From: JBPCOI01 sp051000395
Lineage (GTDB): Bacteria > Actinomycetota > Actinomycetes > Mycobacteriales > Jatrophihabitantaceae
Length of the DNA stretch: 34,276 nt
NCBI GenBank assembly: GCA_051000395.1
Contig: JBPCOI010000012.1
Span: 1-34,276 of the forward strand
Reading direction: 5' to 3'
Of the stretch, positions 7,687 to 15,714 are shown piece by piece. The position numbers and the translations under genes were made by a program. Each line of letters starts with the position of its first letter. Position 1 is the first letter of the stretch. The notes below the pieces were generated by a model. That model was given only the letters and a program-made list of their open reading frames with translations. It did no database searches and had not been told where the DNA came from.

Positions 7687-8328
7687 TCAGGCCGGCGCCG
7701 CGACCGCGACGAGCGAGGGCAGATGGCGCTCGACGAGGGGCGTCACCTCGTCGACGGTGACGTCGCGCCCGAGCTCTGCCGACAGCGACGTGACGCCGGC
7801 GTCGGCGATGCCACAGGGGACGATGCGGTCGAACCAGCGCAGGTCCGGATCGCAGTTGAGTGCGAACCCGTGCAGCGTGACGCGCCGCGCGACACGGATC
7901 CCGACGGCCGCGATCTTGCGCTCCGGCCGCTGCGCCGCTGCGGGAAGCCAGACGCCGCTGCGCCCGTCCACCCGGCCGGCGCTGACCCCGAGCTCGGCGC
8001 ACACGTCGATGAGGACTGCTTCCATCCGGCGGACGTAGGCGACGACATCGATCGGGTCGGGTAGGCGCAGGATCGGATAGCCGACGAGCTGGCCCGGACC
8101 GTGCCATGTGATCTTGCCGCCGCGGTCGACGTCGACGACCGCGGTGCCGTCCGACGGCCGCTCCCATGCCTCGGTGCGCCGGCCCGCGGTGTAGACGGGC
8201 GGATGCTCGAGCAGCAGGACGGTGTCGGGCGCGGTGCCCGCCACGACCGCGTCATGCACCTGGCGCTGGCGCTGCCAAGCCTGCTCGTAGGGCACCAGGC
8301 CGGCGCGCACGACGCGCAGATCGCTCAC
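7687..8328 (-). CDS. lipB: Octanoyl-(acyl carrier protein):protein octanoyltransferase
   Basis: A 213-residue LipB, which moves octanoyl from ACP to the lipoyl-domain lysine as a thioester intermediate. The motif GGKITWHGPGQLVGYP and the catalytic pair Lys138 (RKIAAVGIRV) and Cys172 (IVPCGIADAGVTSL) are present and correspond to Lys142/Cys176 of the M. tuberculosis enzyme. GTG 8328 is chosen because the family starts just before LRVVRAGLVPYEQAW and because a TAGCCT box lies eight nt upstream. The reading frame stays open further upstream, but those codons look non-coding. It is divergent from the MMPL gene and upstream of the small membrane protein and lipA. Confidence 0.97.
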   Translation of the reverse strand: MSDLRVVRAGLVPYEQAWQRQRQVHDAVVAGTAPDTVLLLEHPPVYTAGRRTEAWERPSDGTAVVDVDRGGKITWHGPGQLVGYPILRLPDPIDVVAYVRRMEAVLIDVCAELGVSAGRVDGRSGVWLPAAAQRPERKIAAVGIRVARRVTLHGFALNCDPDLRWFDRIVPCGIADAGVTSLSAELGRDVTVDEVTPLVERHLPSLVAVAAPA

Positions 8329-8336
8329 GGATACCG

Positions 8337-8342
8337 AGGCTA
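8337..8342 (-). promoter_or_regulatory. -10 box of a leaderless promoter for lipB
   Basis: TAGCCT on the minus strand with eight nt to GTG 8328 and no Shine-Dalgarno between. It fits the TANNNT pattern seen at other genes in this window. Confidence 0.45.
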
Positions 8343-8452
8343 CCCGCCGAATCTCGGTGCCACCCCGGAGGCGGTTCAGGGAGATACCCGATCGCGCGAT
8401 GTCGGTGCGTCCGTCTACGTTGGGCGAGCCGGAGGTCGAGATGGAGGAAGCG

Positions 8453-10675
8453 ATGAGCCGCACCGTCGTGAGCACGGACGAACCGAAAGCCGCCTCGCGC
8501 GGCCGCTCGGCATGGTCGCGTGGTGTCTGGGTGATCGCGGGGCTCGCCGTGGTCTGGTTCCTCTTCGGCGCGGCAGGGGGCCAGTACCAGGGCAAGCTCG
8601 CCGAGGTTCAGAAGAACGACAACGCCGCCTACCTGCCGCAGTCGGCCGAGTCGACGAAGGTCGGCAACGAGGCTTCGACCTTCGATCCCGTCCAGACGAT
8701 TCCCGGCTTCGTGGTCTACCAGCGCGCAGGCGGTCTGAGCGCCGCCGACCGCGCCAAGATCGATGCCGATCACGCGGCAATCCTGCGCCTGCCCGGGATC
8801 GCGGCCGACCAGGTGGGCCCGGTGCACTACTCGAGCACGCAACCGGCCGCCTACGTCGCCGCACCGCTGATTGCCAAGAACGGGAACAAGAGCGTCGACG
8901 GATCCGCGCTGGCGAAGCTCGAACAGAAGGTCGTGGACATCGCGACCGCGAACGTACCTCCCGGGCTCGTCGTGCACTCGGCCGGCCCAGGCGGCCTACT
9001 CGTGGCGTTCATCGACGCGTTCCAGGGCATCGACGGCTCATTGCTGCTCGCCGCTGGCCTCGTCGTCATCGTCATCCTGCTCGTGGTCTACCGAAGTCCG
9101 GTGCTGTGGTTCTTCCCGCTGTTCAGCTCGGTGCTGGCGCTCGGCGCGGCGGCGCTGATCATCTACCAGCTCGCCAAGCACAACGTCATCACCCTCAACG
9201 GGCAGAGTCAGGGGATCCTGTCGGTGCTGGTCATCGGCGCGGGCACCGACTACGCGCTACTGCTCGTCAGCAGGTACCGCGAGGAGTTGCACAGCCACGA
9301 GAGCCGGGTCCAGGCGATGACGCGCGCTTGGCGGGGCGCCGCTCCGGCCATCGGCGCGTCCGCCGCGACCGTGATCATCGGCTTGCTGTGCCTGACGCTG
9401 GGCGAGCTGAACTCCGACCGCAGCCTCGGTCCGGTCTGCGCGATCGGCATCGCCTGCACGGTAGGGGTGATGCTGACCTTCCTGCCGGCGTTCCTGGTGC
9501 TGTTCGGCCGGTGGGTGTTCTGGCCGCGCGTCCCGCGGGTGGATCACCAGGCCGACATCGCGACGCACGGTGCCTGGGGGCGATTCGCCGGCGCGCTGGG
9601 GCGGCACCCGCGGCGCAGCTGGGCGATCACTGCGCTCGGCCTGTTGATCTGCGTGCTCGGGCTCACCACCCTGCGTACCGGCGGCCTGTCGACCGTCGAC
9701 AGCTTCACGAACAAGCCGGACGCGGTGAAGGGGCAGGCCATCTTCGACGCGGCCTTCGACAGCGGAGCCGGCGCACCGGCGGTGATCACCGCCCGAGCCG
9801 ACAAGACCGCGGCTGTGCTGGCGGCCGCCCGGACGGTCCCTGGCGTCGACACGTCACCTGGCGGGGTGTGCGTGGCCGTCGACTACGCCAAGCTGGGCAA
9901 GCTGATCGGGTCGCGGCCGGGAGGCGCCGCGCCGGCGTCTGGCTGTGCCCCGGCGGTCGTGCAGGTGCATCCGGTGGGCGGACGGATCCTCATCGACGCG
10001 AACCTCACGCATCGCTACGACACGACCCAGGCACGCGACACCGTGATCGCGTTGCGGTCCACGCTGCGCTCGGTCGACGGAGCCGACGCGCTGGTCGGTG
10101 GATCGACTGCGGTCAACTACGACACCCAGCAGGCCTCGAGGCACGATCGCAACCTGATCATCCCGATCGTGCTGGTGGTGATCCTCGTCGTGCTGGGACT
10201 GGTGCTGCGGGCGGTGCTCGCGCCGCTGCTGCTCATCCTCACCGTCGTGCTGTCGTTCACGGCCGCGCTCGGCATCAGCGCCGTCGTGTTCAACCACGTC
10301 TTCCACTTCGCGAACGCCGACCCGGCGTTCCCGCTGTTCGCGTTCGTGTTCCTGGTGGCGCTGGGAATCGACTACAACATCTTCCTGATGACGCGCGTGC
10401 GGGAGGAGACGATCAAGCACGGCACCCGGTCGGGCATCCTGCGGGGGCTGTCGGTGACCGGCGGGGTGATCACCTCGGCAGGAGTGGTGCTCGCGGCGAC
10501 GTTCATCGTGCTCGGCGTGCTGCCGCTGGTGTTCCTCGCAGAGCTCGGATTCGCGGTCGCGTTCGGGGTCCTGCTCGACACCATCGTGGTGCGCTCGATC
10601 CTGGTGCCGGCGCTGGGCTACGACATCGGTCGCCGGATCTGGTGGCCCTCGAAGCTGGCGCGCGCCGCGGAATAG
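8453..10675 (+). CDS. MMPL/RND-family transporter
   Basis: A 740-residue integral membrane protein of the MMPL family, which uses the proton gradient to export lipids or other hydrophobic substrates. One N-terminal helix (about 25-45) precedes an extracytoplasmic porter domain. Then come two blocks of membrane helices, about 190-340 and 560-720, with a further helix near 390. The proton-relay Asp-Tyr pairs are Asp266-Tyr267 (GAGTDYALLLVSR) and Asp640-Tyr641 (LGIDYNIFLMTR). Two starts are possible: ATG 8453 with GGAGGA at 8443-8448, or ATG 8441 with GGAGGT at 8431-8436. A TACGTT -10 candidate at 8416-8421 suits either. It is inserted between lipB and the epimerase gene relative to mycobacterial order. 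The substrate is unknown. Confidence 0.95.
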   Translation: MSRTVVSTDEPKAASRGRSAWSRGVWVIAGLAVVWFLFGAAGGQYQGKLAEVQKNDNAAYLPQSAESTKVGNEASTFDPVQTIPGFVVYQRAGGLSAADRAKIDADHAAILRLPGIAADQVGPVHYSSTQPAAYVAAPLIAKNGNKSVDGSALAKLEQKVVDIATANVPPGLVVHSAGPGGLLVAFIDAFQGIDGSLLLAAGLVVIVILLVVYRSPVLWFFPLFSSVLALGAAALIIYQLAKHNVITLNGQSQGILSVLVIGAGTDYALLLVSRYREELHSHESRVQAMTRAWRGAAPAIGASAATVIIGLLCLTLGELNSDRSLGPVCAIGIACTVGVMLTFLPAFLVLFGRWVFWPRVPRVDHQADIATHGAWGRFAGALGRHPRRSWAITALGLLICVLGLTTLRTGGLSTVDSFTNKPDAVKGQAIFDAAFDSGAGAPAVITARADKTAAVLAAARTVPGVDTSPGGVCVAVDYAKLGKLIGSRPGGAAPASGCAPAVVQVHPVGGRILIDANLTHRYDTTQARDTVIALRSTLRSVDGADALVGGSTAVNYDTQQASRHDRNLIIPIVLVVILVVLGLVLRAVLAPLLLILTVVLSFTAALGISAVVFNHVFHFANADPAFPLFAFVFLVALGIDYNIFLMTRVREETIKHGTRSGILRGLSVTGGVITSAGVVLAATFIVLGVLPLVFLAELGFAVAFGVLLDTIVVRSILVPALGYDIGRRIWWPSKLARAAE

Positions 10676-10679
10676 CGAG

Positions 10680-11408
10680 TCACAACCGGCGGGGGTCGAT
10701 GCGCGTCTCGACGGCCTGCCCGTTCGCGTCGCGCTCGACGAAGTAGGCGCCCTTGCCGTCCTGCTCGGAGAGGGCCTGCACGAACTCGGTGCCGCGGTAC
10801 AGCAGCCCGACGCCGTCGTCGGTCGCGTAACCGGCGGCGAGCGTGCGGTCCGCGATCAGGCGCTGGAACAGCGGGCGGCGCTGGTCCTCCGAGTCGTAGT
10901 GGACGCCGTTGGAGTACGGCACCAGGCCGAGACCGTTGGTCACCGGCCGCAGGTCGGGCCCGAAGGAGTCCGTGGTGCCGCCGCTGTGCCAGCAGATCGA
11001 GCCGGCCGAGACGCCGGTCAGCACGACACCGGCCTGCCACGCCTCTCGCAGCGGCGCGCCGACACCGTGCAGGTTCCACATGGCGAGCAGTCCCGCGACG
11101 CTGCCGCCGAAGACCCAGATGACGTCCTGGGCGAGCAGGTGCGCGCGCACGTCCTCGACGTTCGGCATCGGGAACAGGGCGAGGTGCGATGCGGCCAGCC
11201 CCCGCTGCAGCGCCGCGTCGTAGAAGCAGTTGAGCGCGAACGGATTGTCGCCCAGAGCGGTCGCGAGGAAGCAGACCCGCGGCGCGCGCGCGTCGACACC
11301 GGCGAGGTCGATCGCGTGTTCGGTCAGCGCGCCCAGTTCCCACCGGACGCGGCGACCGGGAACCAGGCCGCCGGAGGTTGCGAGGATGGTCGGAGCGTCT
11401 GCGGTCAT
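10680..11408 (-). CDS. Peptidase E-like (S51) protein
   Basis: A 242-residue member of the S51 peptidase E/cyanophycinase family, cytoplasmic enzymes that act on N-terminal Asp dipeptides or related substrates. The nucleophile Ser134 sits in GVSAGSICWHSGG, and VIWVFGGSVAGLL is the preceding conserved strand. ATLGDNPFAL-type sequence near residue 50 is also typical. The N-terminus ILATSGGLVPGRR fits the family. ATG 11408 is supported by a TAGGGT box eight nt upstream. It is convergent with the MMPL gene (4 bp between stops) and divergent from the kinase gene. The actual substrate is not predictable. Confidence 0.9.
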   Translation of the reverse strand: MTADAPTILATSGGLVPGRRVRWELGALTEHAIDLAGVDARAPRVCFLATALGDNPFALNCFYDAALQRGLAASHLALFPMPNVEDVRAHLLAQDVIWVFGGSVAGLLAMWNLHGVGAPLREAWQAGVVLTGVSAGSICWHSGGTTDSFGPDLRPVTNGLGLVPYSNGVHYDSEDQRRPLFQRLIADRTLAAGYATDDGVGLLYRGTEFVQALSEQDGKGAYFVERDANGQAVETRIDPRRL

Positions 11409-11416
11409 GGTGCAGG

Positions 11417-11422
11417 ACCCTA
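11417..11422 (-). promoter_or_regulatory. -10 box of a leaderless promoter for the peptidase E-like gene
   Basis: TAGGGT on the minus strand, eight nt before ATG 11408. The spacer has no Shine-Dalgarno. Confidence 0.45.
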
Positions 11423-11548
11423 ACGCGCTCGGGAGTGGAGCTTCCAGCACCGCGTCGCCTGTCGCATGTGGCGCACAACGCCAGGTGACGATCGCGACTA
11501 GCCGTTGATTGGTGCTGTGGATAACGCAGGAAGCCGCTCGGACTGACC

Positions 11549-11554
11549 TAACGT
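11549..11554 (+). promoter_or_regulatory. -10 box of a leaderless promoter for the kinase gene
   Basis: TAACGT, eight nt before ATG 11563. The intervening GGCCGGGC is not a Shine-Dalgarno at proper spacing. Confidence 0.45.
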
Positions 11555-11562
11555 GGCCGGGC

Positions 11563-13134
11563 ATGAGTGGTGTCGCGTGGAAGCTGGCCGGCTACAGCAT
11601 CGAGCGGCTGCTGGGCGCCGGTGCCTCGGGAGAGGTGTGGCGGGCCAGGGTGAACTCGACGGGCGAGCCGGTGGCGCTGAAGCGGATCCCGCTCACCGAT
11701 CCCACAGCCGTGCTCGCCGCGCGGGCCGAGGCCGCGAAGCTGGCGACGCTCGACCACCCGCATCTGGTCCGGCTGCACCGCTTCGTCCCCGCCGACGGCG
11801 CGATCGTGCTCGTCGTCGATCTCGCCGGCGGCGGCTCGCTCGCGGACCTGGTGACAGCGCGCGGCAGGCTCACCCCGGGCGAGGTGATCTCCGCGGTGGC
11901 GCCGATCGCGGCCGCGCTGGCGTACGCGCACACCGCCGGCGTCGTGCACGGCGACGTCACGCCGGCGAATGTGGTGTTCACCCAGGACGGGTTGCCGTTG
12001 CTGACCGACCTCGGCGTCTCGCGGCTGGTGGGCGACGAAGCCGCGGTGCTCAGCACGCCGGCCTTCGTCGATCCGTCCGTCGCCGCGGGCTGCGTACCCG
12101 CCGCGGCCAGCGACGTGTTCATGGTCGGTGGCCTCGCGTTGTACGCGTTGACCGGGCGGCCCGTGTGGACAGGCGAGTCGAGCGAGGACGCACTTGCCGC
12201 GGCAGCATCCGGTCAGCTCGACGGCGTCGCGGACTGGTTGCGCGCTGCAGGCGTACCCGAGCAGGTCGCCGCGGTGGTCTGCCGCGCATTGTCCGTCGAA
12301 CCGTCACTGCGCGGCACCGCCGCCGACTTCGCGCTCGACTTGCGGCATGCCGGCACCCCGGTGGCCGTGGAGCTGGCCGCGGGTCAAGCTCGCGGTGAAC
12401 CGTCCCGCGCAGCTCGAGACGACGAAGCTGCCGACCGGGCAGCGCCGCCGGCCGGTCGCCATGCCGCCGTACCGGGGCGGCCGCCGTTCGAGCGGCCGCC
12501 AGCGCGCCATGCGGTGGGACAGCCACCGCTGACGCACGGGGTACGAGTGCCCACTCCGCGCGCCTTCGCGGGCGCTCGCCGGGAGGTGTGGTGGCGGCGT
12601 CCCCGGGTGCGCCAGGCAGGAATGGGCGCCGCGCTGGCCGTGGTGCTCGCGGCCCTCATCGCGGGCGCAGTGTGGTGGCGGGCCGGCGCGTCGCAGCGAG
12701 AGGTTGGTGCGACTGCCAGCAGTCCAGCGCCAAGCGAGCGGCCGGCCGGCCTTGACGCGGACTCTGCCGCCACGGTGCTCGCACGGTTGGACTCCTACCG
12801 GGAGCAGGCCTACGCGCACCGCGACCCGCGCCTGCTGGCCAGGGTGTACGTGGCCGGCCCGCTGCTCGCCGAGGACAGTGCACTGCTGACCCGGATCGTG
12901 CCGCAGGGGTGCGGGCTGCTGGGCGTGCGCACGGGGTACCGCGACGTCCGGGTGGAGCGCCTCGGCCCGGACCGCACCGAGATCAGCGTGCAGGCGACGC
13001 TGGCAGCGTCACGGCTGCAGTGCGCCGGCACGCCCGGCGCGCGCGCGGCCGGCACAGGACCGACCCCGCTTCGGGTCGTCGTCGCAAAGACGCCGTCCGG
13101 CTACGCGCTGGCAGCGGTTCGTTCCGGCGGCTAG
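11563..13134 (+). CDS. Transmembrane Ser/Thr protein kinase-like protein with variant motifs
   Basis: A 523-residue protein: kinase domain about 10-270, Pro/Arg-rich juxtamembrane linker about 275-350, one membrane helix about 353-374, and an outside domain of about 125 residues with two cysteines that may pair. The Gly loop is GAGASG (18-23), with Lys40 in VALKRI and a candidate helix-C Glu in RAEAAKL. The catalytic loop is HGDVTPANVVF, so the usual HRD Arg is Gly130 while Asp131 and Asn136 remain. DFG is DLG (149-151). The activation segment is short and lacks the APE Glu (PAFVDPSVAAG). It is probably still able to bind ATP, but activation by loop phosphorylation looks unlikely. The outside domain has no sensor fold I recognise. 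Confidence 0.88.
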   Translation: MSGVAWKLAGYSIERLLGAGASGEVWRARVNSTGEPVALKRIPLTDPTAVLAARAEAAKLATLDHPHLVRLHRFVPADGAIVLVVDLAGGGSLADLVTARGRLTPGEVISAVAPIAAALAYAHTAGVVHGDVTPANVVFTQDGLPLLTDLGVSRLVGDEAAVLSTPAFVDPSVAAGCVPAAASDVFMVGGLALYALTGRPVWTGESSEDALAAAASGQLDGVADWLRAAGVPEQVAAVVCRALSVEPSLRGTAADFALDLRHAGTPVAVELAAGQARGEPSRAARDDEAADRAAPPAGRHAAVPGRPPFERPPARHAVGQPPLTHGVRVPTPRAFAGARREVWWRRPRVRQAGMGAALAVVLAALIAGAVWWRAGASQREVGATASSPAPSERPAGLDADSAATVLARLDSYREQAYAHRDPRLLARVYVAGPLLAEDSALLTRIVPQGCGLLGVRTGYRDVRVERLGPDRTEISVQATLAASRLQCAGTPGARAAGTGPTPLRVVVAKTPSGYALAAVRSGG

Positions 13135-13230
13135 CGCGGGGTCAGTGCCGGAGCCGGTGACGGCCGGCGCCGCACGCCCGGTTGAGCGGCGACGGCTGCG
13201 GAGACGGAGGAGTAGACGACGAGTCCGGCG

Positions 13231-14118
13231 TCAGCGGCCGAGAGCCCAGCGCAGCGCGGACTCGAGGTCGTTGTGCGTGAAGGTGAACCCGGCCGCGGCG
13301 AGCTTGGCCGGGACCGCCCGCTGACCGGACAGCGCCTCCTGCGCGAACTCGCCCAGCACGATCCGCAGGGCGAAGGCAGGCGTCGGCAGGACGGTGGGAC
13401 GGTGCAGCACCTTTCCGAGCGTGCGCATGAAGTCCGCATTGCGTACCGGCCGCGGCGCGGTGAGGTTCACCGGACCCGCGACATCGTGCTCGAGCAGCAA
13501 GCGGATCGCGGCGATCTCGTCTGCCAGCGAAATCCAGGGCATGAACTGCCGCCCGCTGCCGAGGCGTCCGGCCACGCCGGCCTGCACGATGGGCTTGAGT
13601 TGCCCGAGTAGACCGCCGTCCCCGGACAGTACCAGCCCGGTGCGCAGTTGGGCGACGCGGACGCCGGCCTGCTCGGCGGGAGCGGCCGCCGCCTCCCAAG
13701 CTTCGCAGACTTCGGCGAGGAAACCGGTGCCCCGCGGCGCGGTCTCGTCCACCGATCGGTCTCCGGTGTCGCCGTAGAAGCCGACAGCCGAGGCCGTAAT
13801 GAGCACGCGCGGACCGCCGTAGGTCGCGAGCGTCCGAGCGACCGTCGACACGCTGTCGACGCGGCTGGCTCGGATCTGCGCCTTGAACGAGGCGCTCCAG
13901 CGCTGCTCGCCCACCCCGACGCCGGACAGGCACACCACGGCGTCGGCGTCGGCGAGGAAGTCCGGGTCGAGCCGGCCCCCGGCCGGGTCCCAGCTGTCCT
14001 CGTCCGGGGCATGGGTCTCGTGCCGCAGCAGCGTCTTTACCTGGTGCCCGTCGCCGGTCAACGACTCGCGCAGTGCGCTACCGATCAGACCGGATCCGCC
14101 GGCCAGGACGACGCGCAC
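13231..14118 (-). CDS. TIGR01777 family NAD(P)-binding epimerase-like protein
   Basis: A 295-residue extended short-chain dehydrogenase/epimerase with a C-terminal DUF1731 domain. Nucleotide binding is shown by VVLAGGSGLIGSAL at the start, the family core by ITASAVGFYGD and MPWISLADEIAAI, and the DUF1731 end by VLPTPAFALRIVLGEFAQEALSGQR. The GTG start is 3 bp after the E2 stop, so it is the last gene of the lpd-E2-epimerase operon. It corresponds by position to Rv2216 of M. tuberculosis, between dlaT and lipB. The reaction is unknown, although the steady linkage to lipoate genes suggests a related role. Confidence 0.93.
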   Translation of the reverse strand: MRVVLAGGSGLIGSALRESLTGDGHQVKTLLRHETHAPDEDSWDPAGGRLDPDFLADADAVVCLSGVGVGEQRWSASFKAQIRASRVDSVSTVARTLATYGGPRVLITASAVGFYGDTGDRSVDETAPRGTGFLAEVCEAWEAAAAPAEQAGVRVAQLRTGLVLSGDGGLLGQLKPIVQAGVAGRLGSGRQFMPWISLADEIAAIRLLLEHDVAGPVNLTAPRPVRNADFMRTLGKVLHRPTVLPTPAFALRIVLGEFAQEALSGQRAVPAKLAAAGFTFTHNDLESALRWALGR

Positions 14119-14121
14119 TCC

Positions 14122-15678
14122 TCAGGCCAGCCTGAGGGCGCGCTCGAACGCCCCGGTCTCCAGGCGTTCCTTCACCGTGCCCAGGAAGCGGGCGGCGTCG
14201 GCACCGTCGACGATGCGGTGGTCGTAGGACAGCGCGAGGTAGGCCATCGAGCGGATCGCGATGGTCTCGCCGAGGTTGTCGTCGCTGATCACGACGGCGC
14301 GCTTGACGACCGCCCCGGTGCCGAGGATGCCGACCTGCGGCTGGTTGATGATCGGCGTGTCGAACAGGGCGCCGCGGCTGCCGGTGTTGGTGATCGTGAA
14401 CGTGCCACCGCCGAGCTCGTCCGGGCTGACCTTGTTCGCGCGGGTGCGCTCGGCGAGATCGGCGATCTTGCGGGCGATCCCGGCAAGGTTGAGGTCGCCG
14501 GCATCGTGGATCACCGGGACGAGCAGGCCGCGGTCGGTGTCCACCGCGACCCCCAGGTGTTCGGTGTCGTGATACGTGATCGTCTTCGCGGCCACGTCCA
14601 CGGACGCGTTGACGACCGGATGCGCCTTGAGCGCCTCGATGGCGGCGAGTGCGAAGAACGGCAGGAAGCTGAGCTTCACGCCCTCGCGCGCCTCGAAGTC
14701 ACGCTTGGCCGCCGCACGAAGCCGGGCGATCTTGGTGACGTCGACCTCGACGACGGTGGTGAGCTGCGCGGAGATCTGCAGCGACTCGACCATGCGCGAC
14801 GCGATCACCTGTCGCATGCGCGACATCGGTTCCACGGTGCCGCGCTGGGCGGTCACCGTTGCCGGCGCGGTCCGGGGCTGCGCGGCTGCGGCGGAAGGCG
14901 CGGCTGCGCCGGAAGGTGCCTCGGCGGCGGGCGCGGCTGCGGCGGCGGGTTCGGCGGCCGCTGCGGCAGGTTTCTCGGCGGCGGCGAGGGCGGCGGACCC
15001 GCGGATTCGGCCGCCGACCCCGGTGCCCTGGATGCTGGACAGGTCGACGCGGTGCTCGCTGGCCAGCTTGCGCACCAAGGGCGTCACGTAGGTGCCGGCA
15101 ACCTCGTCGTCGTCAGCGGGCGGGGCCTGCGGCGCAGCGGATGCCTGGGCTGCGGGCGGGGCCTGCGGTGCCGGGGCCTGAGCTGGCGCGGGCGCCTGCT
15201 GCTCGGGCTGAGCCGCTGGTTGCGCCGGCTGCTGCTCGCGCGCGTCCTGCTCCTCCGCGCCGTGCTGCTCGGCGGCCGGCTGCTCGTCGTGATCTTGCTG
15301 AGCGCCGTCCGTTGCCTGCTGCCGCGGGGCAGGGTCGTCACCCTGCTGCGCGGCTTCGTCGGGCTTCTGTTCCTGCGCCGTGGTTGCGTCCTGCGCGCCG
15401 GTTGCGGGTTCTGCAGGCTGCCCGCCGTTCGCGGACTCGTCGCTGTCGCCGATGGTTGCGAGCTCGACGCCGATCTCGACCGTCTCGTCCTCCTGCACCT
15501 TGATCGAGAGGAGCGTGCCGGACGCGGGGGAGGGCACCTCCGTGTCGACCTTGTCCGTGGACACCTCCAGCAGCGGCTCGTCCGCCTCGATGTGCTCGCC
15601 CTCGTTCTTCAGCCAGCGGGTCACGGTGCCCTCGGTGACGCTCTCACCGAGGCGCGGCATGGTCACGGAAACCGGCAT
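14122..15678 (-). CDS. sucB: Dihydrolipoamide acyltransferase (E2), 2-oxoglutarate/pyruvate dehydrogenase type
   Basis: A 518-residue E2. A single lipoyl domain occupies residues 1-80 with lipoylated Lys43 (STDKVDTE). A linker of about 120 residues rich in Gln, Ala, Pro and Glu follows, then the peripheral-subunit-binding domain (VTPLVRKLASEHRVDLSSIQGTG, about 200-235), a second Ala-rich linker, and the catalytic domain with His487 and Asp491 in SYDHRIVDG. It transfers the acyl group from E1 to CoA. Mycobacterial DlaT has two lipoyl domains, whereas only one is present here, with the Gln-rich linker after it. ATG has AAGGAG upstream. lpd lies 36 bp upstream and TIGR01777 3 bp downstream, forming an operon. 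Whether it serves PDH, OGDH or both is not decidable here. Confidence 0.96.
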   Translation of the reverse strand: MPVSVTMPRLGESVTEGTVTRWLKNEGEHIEADEPLLEVSTDKVDTEVPSPASGTLLSIKVQEDETVEIGVELATIGDSDESANGGQPAEPATGAQDATTAQEQKPDEAAQQGDDPAPRQQATDGAQQDHDEQPAAEQHGAEEQDAREQQPAQPAAQPEQQAPAPAQAPAPQAPPAAQASAAPQAPPADDDEVAGTYVTPLVRKLASEHRVDLSSIQGTGVGGRIRGSAALAAAEKPAAAAAEPAAAAAPAAEAPSGAAAPSAAAAQPRTAPATVTAQRGTVEPMSRMRQVIASRMVESLQISAQLTTVVEVDVTKIARLRAAAKRDFEAREGVKLSFLPFFALAAIEALKAHPVVNASVDVAAKTITYHDTEHLGVAVDTDRGLLVPVIHDAGDLNLAGIARKIADLAERTRANKVSPDELGGGTFTITNTGSRGALFDTPIINQPQVGILGTGAVVKRAVVISDDNLGETIAIRSMAYLALSYDHRIVDGADAARFLGTVKERLETGAFERALRLA

Positions 15679-15714
15679 GGTCCTCGAGGCTCCTTCGGTG
15701 GCGGGCGAGACGTC

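Noticed and set aside
8101..10746. Second long plus-strand frame across the MMPL gene
   Set aside because: The MMPL frame has membrane helices and Asp-Tyr pairs; the other frame is Arg-rich shadow sequence.
13135..13230. A small gene or terminator between the kinase and epimerase genes
   Set aside because: Reading frames here are Arg-rich shadows and no strong stem with a following U-run is present.
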